From Rhizobium sp. PP-CC-3A-592 (GTDB taxonomy: Bacteria; Pseudomonadota; Alphaproteobacteria; Rhizobiales; Rhizobiaceae): a stretch of DNA of 64,000 nt. Location of the stretch: assembly GCF_003217095.1 (NCBI RefSeq), contig NZ_QJSR01000001.1, positions 124,001 through 188,000 of the forward strand, read 5' to 3'. The notes beneath the pieces were generated by a model. It did not search any database. It was not told the DNA's origin and saw nothing but the letters and a program-made list of their open reading frames with translations. The position numbers and the translations under genes were made by a program. Shown here piece after piece: positions 56,573 through 64,000 of the stretch; the first letter of the stretch is position 1, and each line of letters opens with the position of its first letter.

Positions 56573-58567
56573 TCAGACCGCAGCCGCGGCGGCGCGTGCC
56601 TTCTTCGCCTCCGCCTTGCGGCGGAGGTCCGGCGGTGTCGCCTCGTCTACCAGGCTTGTGATGGCGTCATTGAGCGTCATCGGCGTCTGGGCTTGGCTGC
56701 CCAGACGGCGGATGTTGACGGTGCGCTCTTCCGCTTCCCGCTTGCCGCAGACGATGATGACCGGCACCTTGGTGACCGAGTGCTCGCGGACCTTGTAGTT
56801 GATCTTCTCATTGCGGAAGTCGGTCTCGACCGTGAGACCCGCCTCGCGCAGGAGTTCGGCCACTTCCTCGCCATAGGCATCGGCCTCGGACGTGATGGTG
56901 GCAACGACGATCTGCAGCGGCGAGACCCAGAGCGGCATGTGGCCGGCGAAGTTCTCGATGAGAATGCCGAGGAACCGCTCCATCGAGCCACAGATGGCCC
57001 GGTGGATCATGACGGGCTTCGTCTTTTCCGAGTTGCTGTCGATGTAGAAGGCGCCGAAGCGCTCCGGCAGGTTGAAGTCGACCTGCGTCGTGCCGCACTG
57101 CCATTCGCGGCCGATGGCGTCCTTCAGCGTATATTCGAACTTCGGACCGTAGAAAGCACCCTCGCCCGGCAGGATGCCGGTCTTGATGCGGCCTTCCGAC
57201 TGTGCCTCGATGGTCTTCAGCACATCCATCATCACGCTTTCGGCGCGATCCCAGAGCTCGTCGGAACCGACGCGCTTTTCCGGGCGTGTGGAAAGCTTGA
57301 CCACGACTTCGTCGAAGCCGAAATCCTCATAGACCGAGAGGATGAGGTCATTGATGCGCAGGCATTCGGCAGCCATCTGCTCGTCGGTGCAGAAGACATG
57401 CGCATCGTCCTGCGTGAAGCCGCGCACGCGCATCAGCCCGTGCAGCGCGCCCGAGGGCTCGTAGCGGTGGACGTTGCCGAATTCCGCAAGCCTGATCGGC
57501 AGTTCGCGGTAGGACTTCAGGCCGTGCTTGAAGATCTGCACGTGGCCCGGGCAGTTCATCGGCTTGAGCGCGAAGACGCGATCGTCATCCGTATCGTCGC
57601 CAGCGACCGTCACCTTGAACATGTTGTCGCGGTACCAGCCCCAGTGGCCGGACGTTTCCCACAGCGACTTGTCCAGCACCTGCGGTGCGTTGACCTCCTG
57701 ATAGGTGCCGGCGAGACGGCGACGCATATAGGCGACGAGGGTCTGGAAGATGCGCCAGCCCTTGCCGTGCCAGAAAACGACGCCCGGTCCCTCTTCCTGG
57801 AAATGGAACAGGTCCATTTCGCGGCCGAGCTTGCGATGGTCGCGCTTTTCGGCTTCGGCGAGAACGTTCAGATAGTGGTCGAGATCTTCTTGGCTGTGCC
57901 AGGCCGTGCCGTAGATGCGGGTCAGCATGGGGTTGTTGCTGTCGCCACGCCAGTAAGCGCCGGCCACCTTCATCAGTTTGAAGGCCGTGCCGATCTGGCC
58001 CGTGGACGCCATATGCGGCCCGCGGCAGAGGTCGAACCAGTTGCCCTGATAGTAGATCTTCAGGTCCTGCCCTTCGGCGATCGCATCGACCAGCTCGACC
58101 TTGTAGGCTTCGCCCTTATCGGCGAAAACCTGGCGGGCTTTGTCGCGCGGCCAGACCTCCTTGGTGAAAGGCTTGTTGCGCTGGATGATCTCCTTCATCC
58201 GCTTTTCGATCTTCGGCAGATCGTCGGGCGTGAAGGGCTCGGCCTTGGCGAAGTCGTAATAGAAGCCGTTCTCGATGACCGGTCCGATCGTCACCTGCGT
58301 GCCGGGCCAGAGCTCCTGCACGGCTTCCGCCATGACGTGGGCGGCATCGTGACGGATCAGCTCCAGCGCGCGCGGGTCTTCGCGGGTGACGATTTCGAGG
58401 CGGCCGTTCTCGACCGGATCGGACAGGTCGCGCAGCGTGCCGTCGAGCGCGATGGCGACGGCCTTCTTGGCCAGCGACTTGGAAATCGACTCGGCGACCT
58501 CGCGGCCGGTCGTGCCGGGCGCGTATTCGCGAATGGAGCCATCGGGGAATGTGAGGGCAACGGACAT
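56573..58567 (-). CDS. thrS: Threonyl-tRNA synthetase
   Basis: A 664-residue class II synthetase: N-terminal TGS domain ([10 protein letters not shown]), editing domain with the HAEAVQ-type HDAAHV motif near residue 80, catalytic core with the zinc-cysteine in MNCPGH, motif 2 [15 protein letters not shown], motif 3 [13 protein letters not shown], and the C-terminal anticodon-binding domain. The start ATG 58567 has AGGAGAAACAGC upstream; longer readings are not needed. It ends at a bidirectional terminator. Confidence 0.98.
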   Translation of the reverse strand: MSVALTFPDGSIREYAPGTTGREVAESISKSLAKKAVAIALDGTLRDLSDPVENGRLEIVTREDPRALELIRHDAAHVMAEAVQELWPGTQVTIGPVIENGFYYDFAKAEPFTPDDLPKIEKRMKEIIQRNKPFTKEVWPRDKARQVFADKGEAYKVELVDAIAEGQDLKIYYQGNWFDLCRGPHMASTGQIGTAFKLMKVAGAYWRGDSNNPMLTRIYGTAWHSQEDLDHYLNVLAEAEKRDHRKLGREMDLFHFQEEGPGVVFWHGKGWRIFQTLVAYMRRRLAGTYQEVNAPQVLDKSLWETSGHWGWYRDNMFKVTVAGDDTDDDRVFALKPMNCPGHVQIFKHGLKSYRELPIRLAEFGNVHRYEPSGALHGLMRVRGFTQDDAHVFCTDEQMAAECLRINDLILSVYEDFGFDEVVVKLSTRPEKRVGSDELWDRAESVMMDVLKTIEAQSEGRIKTGILPGEGAFYGPKFEYTLKDAIGREWQCGTTQVDFNLPERFGAFYIDSNSEKTKPVMIHRAICGSMERFLGILIENFAGHMPLWVSPLQIVVATITSEADAYGEEVAELLREAGLTVETDFRNEKINYKVREHSVTKVPVIIVCGKREAEERTVNIRRLGSQAQTPMTLNDAITSLVDEATPPDLRRKAEAKKARAAAAAV

Positions 58568-58728
58568 GCTGTTTCTCCTATCCAGTCCCGCCAACGAATG
58601 CGGGTGGGGAATGCGACGAATGAGACCGGGTGCGGCCGGGGCGCGGGCACAAACGGACTTCTGTATGAACGCGCGCGGTATAAAGGCATTTTCGGCACGT
58701 GGAAAGAGGTGAGGATCGCGGCCTGACC

Positions 58729-59082
58729 TCAGGACGAGCGGCGCCAGGGCGCCAACCAGCGCAATCTCCCGGCAAGGTGTGGCGGCACCGGATCGAGGCC
58801 GCCCTTGCCGCCGGGGCCGCAACGGGCGATCCGGTAGAGCGTCATCCAGCTGCCGGGCCAGAGGCCGTGGCGTGCGATCGCCTCATAGCCATATTCCGAG
58901 CATGTCGGGATATGGCGGCAGCCATGACCGATAAAGCTCGACAGCGTCAGTTGATAAAGCCGGATCAGCGCCATGCCGGCAAGGCGTCCCGGCGTCCGTC
59001 GGAACGGCCCCCGCCAGTTGCGGCCGCGATACGGGCCCGGTTGCCTGGCCTCGTGTCGGCATTCGGCTTTGCCGTCGCACAT
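58729..59082 (-). CDS. yidD: YidD-like membrane protein insertion efficiency factor
   Basis: A 117-residue protein with the YidD core [31 protein letters not shown] and [17 protein letters not shown], containing the conserved cysteines. The N-terminal ~35 residues are basic. YidD is a membrane-associated helper of YidC insertion. It starts two bases after the upstream IscU-like gene stop (TGACGATG), so they are cotranscribed. Confidence 0.9.
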   Translation of the reverse strand: MCDGKAECRHEARQPGPYRGRNWRGPFRRTPGRLAGMALIRLYQLTLSSFIGHGCRHIPTCSEYGYEAIARHGLWPGSWMTLYRIARCGPGGKGGLDPVPPHLAGRLRWLAPWRRSS

Positions 59083-59084
59083 CG

Positions 59085-59546
59085 TCAGACGTTCGCCTTT
59101 TCTCGTTCCAACGTTGCCGACCGGGCCGCTTCGACCTGGCCGATCGCATCCACGATAGCGTCGAAGGTCAGCATGGTCGAGGCGTGGCGGGCCTTGTAAT
59201 CCTTGACCGGACGCAGGATGCGCATGTCGGCGAATCGGCCATCCGGCCCCTCGCCGTCGGCCTTCAGCATTAAGAGCATCGCCTCGCGCGCCGCCCGCAC
59301 TTCCTCCACGCTCGCCCCAACGACGTTGCGCGCCATGATCGAGGAGGAGGCCTGTCCCAGTGCACAGGCTTTGACGTCATGGGCGAAATCCGTGATGTGG
59401 CCATCGGCCAAGCGGATAGTCACCTTGACCTTGGATCCGCAAAGCTTGGAATGCGCCGAGGCCTCGGCGTCCGCCGGATCGAGGCGCCCGCTGCGGGGAA
59501 TGTTTCCGGCGAATTCGAGAATGCGGCTGTTGTAGATGTCATCCAT
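59085..59546 (-). CDS. NifU/IscU-like protein with missing cluster ligands
   Basis: A 153-residue protein with the IscU/SufU fold (MDDIYNSRILEFAGN start, KACALGQASSS). Of the IscU ligands, the first two cysteines are present (C36 in KLCGS, C61 in KACALG), but the Asp that follows the first Cys is a Ser (S38) and the third Cys is replaced by alanine (A122 in ARHAST). It may still bind zinc or sulfur, but a normal [2Fe-2S] scaffold role is doubtful. ATG 59546 is used. It precedes yidD; related genes sit beside folE in other rhizobia. Confidence 0.8.
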   Translation of the reverse strand: MDDIYNSRILEFAGNIPRSGRLDPADAEASAHSKLCGSKVKVTIRLADGHITDFAHDVKACALGQASSSIMARNVVGASVEEVRAAREAMLLMLKADGEGPDGRFADMRILRPVKDYKARHASTMLTFDAIVDAIGQVEAARSATLEREKANV

Positions 59547-59722
59547 GATACGGCCATCCCGCTGGCAGGTCCGTCCGCAGGTCGAACGGGCAATCGATAT
59601 GATTTCGCGTGGATATAAGAAGCAGGCGGAGGATTTTCTCCACCATAGCGGAAAAAAGAACCCGGGCGTCGCGTCGGGCTCTTTTACACACCTTGGCATA
59701 TATTATATGGTATCGACGGAGA

Positions 59723-59753
59723 AGGCGACAGGGCAGAACCGCTGCTGTCGCCT
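59723..59753 (+). other. Stem-loop in the folE leader
   Basis: Nine-base arms AGGCGACAG and CTGTCGCCT around a 13-base loop, itself able to pair CAG/CTG. GTTGTTTGGG follows on the plus strand, so it could be a leader terminator or anti-structure. A smaller AGAGAG/CTCTCT stem follows at 59781-59799. Confidence 0.45.
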
Positions 59754-59865
59754 GTTGTTTGGGGAACCGTGCCGAACGGGAGAGAGCCTTGACCTCTCTT
59801 TCCGCAAAGCCCCGGAGCCCGCCAACGGCAACCGAAGCCTGGCGACATGCGCAGGCGACCGGTGA

Positions 59866-59908
59866 GTGGCGAGTTGTCCGTAAAGATCAACGTCAAGCTA
59901 CGCGCCAC
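59866..59908 (+). promoter_or_regulatory. Candidate folE leader RNA (possible THF-II type riboswitch)
   Basis: GTGGCG (59866-59871) pairs with CGCCAC (59903-59908), and inside it GTTG (59873-59876) pairs with CAAC (59888-59891), leaving an 11-base apical loop and an asymmetric internal loop. It ends five bases before the AGAGG ribosome site of folE. Alphaproteobacterial folE genes are known to carry the THF-II (folE motif) riboswitch at this position. I could not match consensus bases, so the identity is tentative. Confidence 0.4.
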
Positions 59909-59923
59909 GCAGCAGAGGCCATC

Positions 59924-60541
59924 ATGGATGCCATCGTGAAGAATTTTCCGTCGCACACGGACGTCGACGGTCGGCCGTCGCAGAAGGAAGCCGAGGACGC
60001 CGTTCGTGTTCTCCTGCGTTGGGCCGGCGACGATCCGCAGCGCGAAGGCCTGATCGATACGCCGACGCGCGTGGTGAAAGCCTATAAGGAACTCTTCTCC
60101 GGCTACGATCTCGCTGCAGAGGACGTGCTGGGCCGCACCTTCGAGGAAGTCGCCGGCTTCGACGATATCGTGCTGGTGAAGGACATTCCTTTCCATTCGC
60201 ATTGCGAGCATCACATGCTGCCGGTCGTCGGCCACGCGCATGTCGCCTACCTGCCGGAAGGCCGCGTTCTCGGCCTCTCCAAAATCGCCCGCGTCGTCGA
60301 TATCTTCGGTCGCCGGCTGCAGACGCAGGAAACCATGACGGCGCAGATCGCCAGTGCGATCAACGAAACGCTGCGCCCGCGTGGCGTGGCCGTGATGATC
60401 GAGGCCGAGCACATGTGCATGGCCATGCGCGGCGTGCTGAAGCAAGGGTCGACCACCCTGACCACGACGTTCACCGGGGCGTTCAAGACGGATGCGGCCG
60501 AGCAGGCACGCTTCATGTCGATGGTGCGCGGGTTTCGCTGA
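59924..60541 (+). CDS. folE: GTP cyclohydrolase I
   Basis: A 205-residue type IA enzyme that converts GTP to dihydroneopterin triphosphate, the first step to folate. Zinc ligands are in [12 protein letters not shown] (C and H) and [11 protein letters not shown] (C). The ATG at 59924 has AGAGG six bases upstream and matches the family start; longer readings enter the structured leader. hisI follows on the same strand at 60716. Confidence 0.97.
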   Translation: MDAIVKNFPSHTDVDGRPSQKEAEDAVRVLLRWAGDDPQREGLIDTPTRVVKAYKELFSGYDLAAEDVLGRTFEEVAGFDDIVLVKDIPFHSHCEHHMLPVVGHAHVAYLPEGRVLGLSKIARVVDIFGRRLQTQETMTAQIASAINETLRPRGVAVMIEAEHMCMAMRGVLKQGSTTLTTTFTGAFKTDAAEQARFMSMVRGFR

Positions 60542-60715
60542 GTCCTCATTGACGCGGAACGACGACAGGGCTGGCAACGCGATGCGGGCCGGCCCTTTTC
60601 ATGTTCGATCCCGTCTTCGGAGAGTGCCATTGTCGCGCTCGCTGGCAGGCTGTAAAATCCCCGAATGACGCGCATCCACGGAGCGCGCTTGTTCGCTTCA
60701 GCCGGAGTTCCCGTC

Positions 60716-61168
60716 ATGCCTTTCGTTTTTGCCCAGCCGTCGTCCGATCATAACAAGGTCGAAGAAGGGCTCGCCTTCACGCCCCGGTTCGATTCGCATG
60801 GGCTGGTGACGGCTGTCGTGACGGATGCGGAAGACGGGATGCTGCTGATGGTGGCGCATATGAATGCGGAAGCGCTAGCGCTCACCGTCGAGACCGGCAT
60901 TGCGCATTACTATAGTCGCTCCCGCAAGACGCTCTGGAAGAAGGGCGAAACCTCGGGCAATCTTCAAACGGTGGTCGACCTGCGGACGGACTGCGATCAG
61001 GATGCCGTGTGGCTGAGGGTCAAGGTCGCAGGCCATGATGCGACGTGCCACACGGGACGGCGCTCGTGCTTCTACCGCTCCGTTGATATAGCGGATGGCG
61101 CGGTGACGCTCACCGTCCGCGACGATGTCAGGCACTTCGATCCCGATACGATCTACGACAAGAAATGA
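60716..61168 (+). CDS. hisI: Phosphoribosyl-AMP cyclohydrolase
   Basis: A 150-residue enzyme of histidine biosynthesis that opens the adenine ring of PR-AMP. Signatures are [39 protein letters not shown] and the zinc cysteines in [11 protein letters not shown]. It is the stand-alone HisI usual in alphaproteobacteria, not fused to HisE. ATG 60716 has GGAG upstream; an earlier in-frame ATG at 60665 is less likely. Confidence 0.95.
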   Translation: MPFVFAQPSSDHNKVEEGLAFTPRFDSHGLVTAVVTDAEDGMLLMVAHMNAEALALTVETGIAHYYSRSRKTLWKKGETSGNLQTVVDLRTDCDQDAVWLRVKVAGHDATCHTGRRSCFYRSVDIADGAVTLTVRDDVRHFDPDTIYDKK

Positions 61169-61295
61169 GCATCTGCTTTTATTTGAGACAGTTCTTGCCG
61201 CGTTAAACGAAGTTTCAACGCAGTTGGCGCTGTAATGAATCAGGATAGGCCAATGTCTTCGGTTAGGCTGGGCCGTTTTGGTGGACAGGTGCCCC

Positions 61296-62282
61296 ATGCT
61301 GAACTGGACATTCTCTCGACATGGAACGGGTGCCGAAAATCCGGCACCCCATGACGGCATGGGCAGCGCGCCTGCCCGCCACAAGCAGGAAGGAACCGGC
61401 CAGGCCTTGACCGTCGCTCCGGAAAAAACACGGATCGCGCTTGCGCTAGGGGGCGGCGCTGCCCGTGGATGGGCGCATATCGGCGTGCTGCGCGCGCTGG
61501 ACGAGGAAGGTATTCCCGTCGGCATGATCGCGGGCACCTCCATCGGCGCCCTTGTCGGCGGTTGCTATCTCGCGGGGAAGCTGGATGAACTGGAGACCTT
61601 CGCCCGCTCTCTGACGATGCGGCGCATTGCCGGCCTGCTCGACCTTGCCATCGGCGGCGGCGGGCTGTTCGGCGGATTGCGGCTGACCAAGCGCATGCAG
61701 GAGCATCTGGACGATGTGCTGATCGAAAATCTCGGCCGCCCCTTCGTCGCCATCGCCACCGACATCAAGTCCGGCCACGAAGTCTGGCTCACGGAAGGGT
61801 CGCTGATCACGGCCTTGCGGGCATCCTACGCCCTGCCAGGCATTTTCGAGCCGATCCGCTGCAACGGCCGGATGCTGGTCGATGGCGCACTGGTCAATCC
61901 GGTTCCGGTGTCGGTGTGCCGCGCCTACGAGCAGCCGCTCGTGGTGGCCGTCAATCTGCAGTATGATCTCTACGGTCGTTCGGCCGTCATCAAGCTGCGG
62001 GCCGGCGATCCCGTCGCCCATCCCGAACCCCAGCAGACAGCGACGCCCGTCGCGCGCCTCGGCATGACCAGCGTCATGGTCCAGGCCTTCAACGTCATCC
62101 AGGATCGCATCTCGCGTGCAAAGCTTGCCGGCGATCCACCAGACCTGTCGCTGCATCCAAAGCTCAGCGATATCGGGCTTTCGGAATTCCACCGTGCCGG
62201 CGAGGCGATCGATCGCGGCTATGTCGAGACCAAGAACCGCCTTACCGAACTCAAGCGCCTGCAGGAGACCGTTCTGCGCTGA
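61296..62282 (+). CDS. Patatin-like phospholipase family protein
   Basis: About 328 residues from ATG 61296. The N-terminal ~45 residues are polar. The patatin core has the oxyanion loop LGGGAARGWAHIG, the nucleophile S82 in AGTSIGALVGG and the catalytic aspartate in VDGALVNPVP. This bacterial RssA-like group hydrolyses lipids in a Ser-Asp dyad reaction; substrate unknown. Lies 127 bases after hisI with an AT-rich gap that likely holds its own promoter, and converges on the CBS gene. Confidence 0.9.
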   Translation: MLNWTFSRHGTGAENPAPHDGMGSAPARHKQEGTGQALTVAPEKTRIALALGGGAARGWAHIGVLRALDEEGIPVGMIAGTSIGALVGGCYLAGKLDELETFARSLTMRRIAGLLDLAIGGGGLFGGLRLTKRMQEHLDDVLIENLGRPFVAIATDIKSGHEVWLTEGSLITALRASYALPGIFEPIRCNGRMLVDGALVNPVPVSVCRAYEQPLVVAVNLQYDLYGRSAVIKLRAGDPVAHPEPQQTATPVARLGMTSVMVQAFNVIQDRISRAKLAGDPPDLSLHPKLSDIGLSEFHRAGEAIDRGYVETKNRLTELKRLQETVLR

Positions 62283-62311
62283 TGGCGTGCGACGGCCTCC
62301 CGTTCACGGAG

Positions 62312-62740
62312 TCAGCCGGCGATATAGGCCTTGATCTCGCGGGTCTCATGCTCGATCGCGCGGATGTGGCTGCGCACCGCATCGCCGATCGAGACGATGC
62401 CAACGAGGCGGCCATTGCGGGCGACAGGCAGGTGACGGGCGCGACGACTGTTCATGATCTCCATGACAGCCTCGATCTCCATCTCCTCTTCGCAGGTGTG
62501 GACATCGCGGCACATGACCTCTGCCACGGTTCGGTCGAGGCATTCGGCGCCATACCGCGCGACGGCGGCGACGACGTCGCGCTCTGCCAGCAGGCCGGTA
62601 ATCGCTTGCGCGTCATCGAGTACCACGATGGCCCCGATCCGGTTTTCGGCAAGAAGCGCAACCGCGTCCCGCACCGCCATGTCCGGTGCGATGGTCACGA
62701 CCTTGCGGCCCTTCTCGTCCAGTATCCTCTTCACCGTCAT
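62312..62740 (-). CDS. Tandem CBS-domain protein
   Basis: A 142-residue protein made of two CBS repeats: first VTIAPDMAVRDAVALLAENRIGAIVVLD, second VHTCEEEMEIEAVMEIMNSRRARHLPV. The pair forms a Bateman module that binds adenine nucleotides such as AMP or NAD and usually regulates a partner. No effector domain is fused. ATG 62740 is the family start. It is probably cotranscribed with the rhomboid gene, 108 bases upstream. Confidence 0.93.
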   Translation of the reverse strand: MTVKRILDEKGRKVVTIAPDMAVRDAVALLAENRIGAIVVLDDAQAITGLLAERDVVAAVARYGAECLDRTVAEVMCRDVHTCEEEMEIEAVMEIMNSRRARHLPVARNGRLVGIVSIGDAVRSHIRAIEHETREIKAYIAG

Positions 62741-62848
62741 TCGAAACCTCCCGTTTCCGATGCGCCTGAGACAGTTTGACGCAGGTGGAGAATACCCCAT
62801 CCGTCGTGAAAACGGAAACGCGGGTGACCGAAATTTCAGGGTGGGCTT

Positions 62849-63730
62849 TCAGTCCTGCTGCACGCGCTCGTCATATCTGGTCGGTGGGTCGATCAGGCCG
62901 AAGAACAGGAAGCCGAAGAGGAAGCCACCGATATGCGCTTCCCAGGCAATGCCGGCACCACCATCCAGTGTGAACAGGCCGAGCCCGATGAGAAGGTTCG
63001 TGGCAAACCAGACGCCGGCAAAGAAGAGGACCGATCGATTGGACAGAGCCTCCCTTATGCTGAGGCGCGGGTTGCGATGGGCGAACTGGCGGCTAATGCG
63101 GCCGCTTGGCGAGAAGACGAACCGAGCGGCCGCCCCCATCAGGCCGGCGACAACGCCGGAGGCGCCGATGACAACGGTCATGTCGCCCCAGTGAAGCGCG
63201 AGGTGCAGCCCGACAGCCGCGATGGCGGAAAGACACCAGAAGATCGCCAGTCTGCCGGCGCCGATGCGGCGAACGACCGGGGCGCCGAAAGCGAGCATCC
63301 AGAAGGCATTGAAGATGAGATGTTCCCAGGACCCGTGCAGGAAGGAGTAGGTGATGGGTGTCCAGAGCCAGGCCAGGCCCTGCTCCGTGAGCGCATGATC
63401 GTAGCGGGCGGGCAGGAAGGCGAAGTTGAAGATCAGCTCGTCATCCATCTCGACCGAGAGGAGATACATGCGCACGGCATGGATGACGACGAGAACCGTC
63501 AGGATCCAGACGAGGCTCGATGGCAGGTTGAAGGCCGGCTCACGAGCAACTGGTTCAAGGGCGGGTGGCACCGAATCATATCCGGCTTCGCTCGGATCGC
63601 TCGCGCCCAGCGCGCCGGGCTGCACCGCAGGGTCGGCCATTTCTCCTCCGTCGGTTGGGCGACCGTCATTCGTGTGAACGCCGGGATGTCGCGGCGTGCC
63701 GGGCGGTGGCACGTTGTCTTGGTCGGTCAT
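62849..63730 (-). CDS. Rhomboid-family intramembrane serine protease
   Basis: A 293-residue protein. Residues 1-65 are a Pro/Gly/Asp-rich cytoplasmic extension. Six membrane helices follow, with the SWEHLIFNAFW helix, the catalytic serine S191 in IGASGVVAGLMG and the catalytic histidine H265 in WEAHIGGFLFG. The Asn oxyanion position is N141 (LIFNAFW). It cleaves membrane proteins within the bilayer; substrate unknown. The ATG at 63730 is used. Confidence 0.92.
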   Translation of the reverse strand: MTDQDNVPPPGTPRHPGVHTNDGRPTDGGEMADPAVQPGALGASDPSEAGYDSVPPALEPVAREPAFNLPSSLVWILTVLVVIHAVRMYLLSVEMDDELIFNFAFLPARYDHALTEQGLAWLWTPITYSFLHGSWEHLIFNAFWMLAFGAPVVRRIGAGRLAIFWCLSAIAAVGLHLALHWGDMTVVIGASGVVAGLMGAAARFVFSPSGRISRQFAHRNPRLSIREALSNRSVLFFAGVWFATNLLIGLGLFTLDGGAGIAWEAHIGGFLFGFLFFGLIDPPTRYDERVQQD

Positions 63731-63912
63731 GGCAATATGCTTTCGATCGTCGGATGCGAGCGGCGGTTATCCCCTGCCCGGCTGCGGCTGGCAAGCACTC
63801 CTCTCACGTGGACACGTCCTGACGGAAGACGACCTTTCCCGAGGCATTGGCTCCCTCTGCCAGCTCCCGCACCGCCCCTCGCTCGAACGATTCGTTATCC
63901 TTAACAGCCCTG

Positions 63913-63928
63913 TGGCACGGGACTTGCG
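63913..63928 (+). promoter_or_regulatory. Sigma-54 (RpoN) promoter facing out of the window
   Basis: TGGCACGGGACTTGCG matches the sigma-54 consensus TGGCACG-N4-TTGC exactly, with GG and GC separated by ten bases. Transcription would start near 63939 and run to the right, past the window edge, so the target gene is not seen. Sigma-54 promoters need an activator such as NtrC, which is encoded at 16301-17755. It is on the strand opposite to the rhomboid gene. Confidence 0.75.
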
Positions 63929-64000
63929 AGGCTACAGCTGCAGAGCGCCAAGACGTCCCCCATCGCTCCGATGCGGGACGGTTGTGCACCAAAGCGGGAC

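Larger units (their letters stand above)
59547..59923 (+). other. 377-base leader region between the IscU-like gene and folE
   Basis: No credible protein gene. It serves two divergent units: upstream of the IscU-like gene on the minus strand and upstream of folE on the plus strand. An AT-rich block (59697-59711, TATATTATATGG) may be the folE promoter -10 region. Two stem-loops and a structured element just before folE are listed separately. Confidence 0.6.

Noticed and set aside
63804-63992. Short minus-strand open frame reaching the window edge
   Set aside because: Its first codon would be TTG, no ribosome site is visible, it overlaps the sigma-54 promoter and it has no recognisable motif. 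A truncated real gene cannot be excluded, but the evidence is too weak to call.

Overview
The window is about 62% GC, densely coded chromosomal DNA from an alphaproteobacterium of the order Hyphomicrobiales (Rhizobiales), most likely the family Rhizobiaceae (Sinorhizobium/Rhizobium/Agrobacterium/Shinella-like). The evidence is gene order: tpiA-secG-pyrG, kdsA-eno-ftsB-pdhA-pdhB-pdhC, lpdA-lipA, ispDF, dusB(nifR3)-ntrB-ntrC-ntrY-ntrX and hfq-hflX follow each other in the order known from Sinorhizobium meliloti. Other lineage signs are an E1-beta subunit carrying its own lipoyl domain, fused IspDF, and a RirA-type iron box. I see no rRNA, tRNA, insertion sequence, prophage or CRISPR array.

Layout. 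1-4.3 kb: a 3-hydroxyisobutyrate dehydrogenase-type reductase, an Lrp/AsnC regulator, a UDG-like protein, a membrane-anchored nuclease and a membrane histidine kinase. 4.3-8.3 kb: a ferric iron ABC importer (ATPase, fused permease, binding protein) behind a promoter overlapped by an iron-responsive operator. 8.3-10.5 kb: dgkA-eptA, which couple lipid A phosphoethanolamine modification with diacylglycerol recycling. 10.5-20 kb: hflX, hfq and the two nitrogen-sensing two-component systems NtrYX and NtrBC, the latter translationally coupled to dusB. 20-36 kb: ispDF, a PncC-type amidase, a COQ10-like protein, a P-loop kinase-like protein with a PhyH-type dioxygenase, lipA, the pyruvate dehydrogenase cluster (with an SGNH esterase and a small coiled-coil protein inside), ftsB, eno, kdsA, a VOC protein and a lytic transglycosylase lipoprotein. 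36-40.5 kb: an AT-richer orphan gene, pyrG, secG and tpiA, several with clear intrinsic terminators.

40.5-46.4 kb is the most interesting region. It is a tight five-gene operon read right to left: a HAD phosphatase fused to a UbiA-type decaprenyl-phosphate phosphoribosyltransferase, a DprE1-like FAD oxidase, an SMR-type small transporter, an extended SDR and a class III PLP aminotransferase. It looks like a pathway that builds a polyprenyl-phosphate pentose (arabinose-like, possibly amino-modified) and flips it across the membrane.

46.5-64 kb: a secreted alpha/beta hydrolase, parE, a GNAT, a reductase, a DUF2336 protein, a CitE-like pseudoenzyme, a flavin reductase/nitroreductase pair, an exported protein with internal repeats, thrS, yidD, a NifU/IscU-like protein lacking ligands, folE with a structured leader, hisI, a patatin-like phospholipase, a CBS protein and a rhomboid protease. 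The last 90 bases carry a textbook sigma-54 promoter facing out of the window, which suits a genome that encodes NtrBC and NtrYX here. Most genes are housekeeping; regulation visible in the sequence is iron control of the importer, probable RNA structure ahead of folE and hfq, and sigma-54 control at the right edge.
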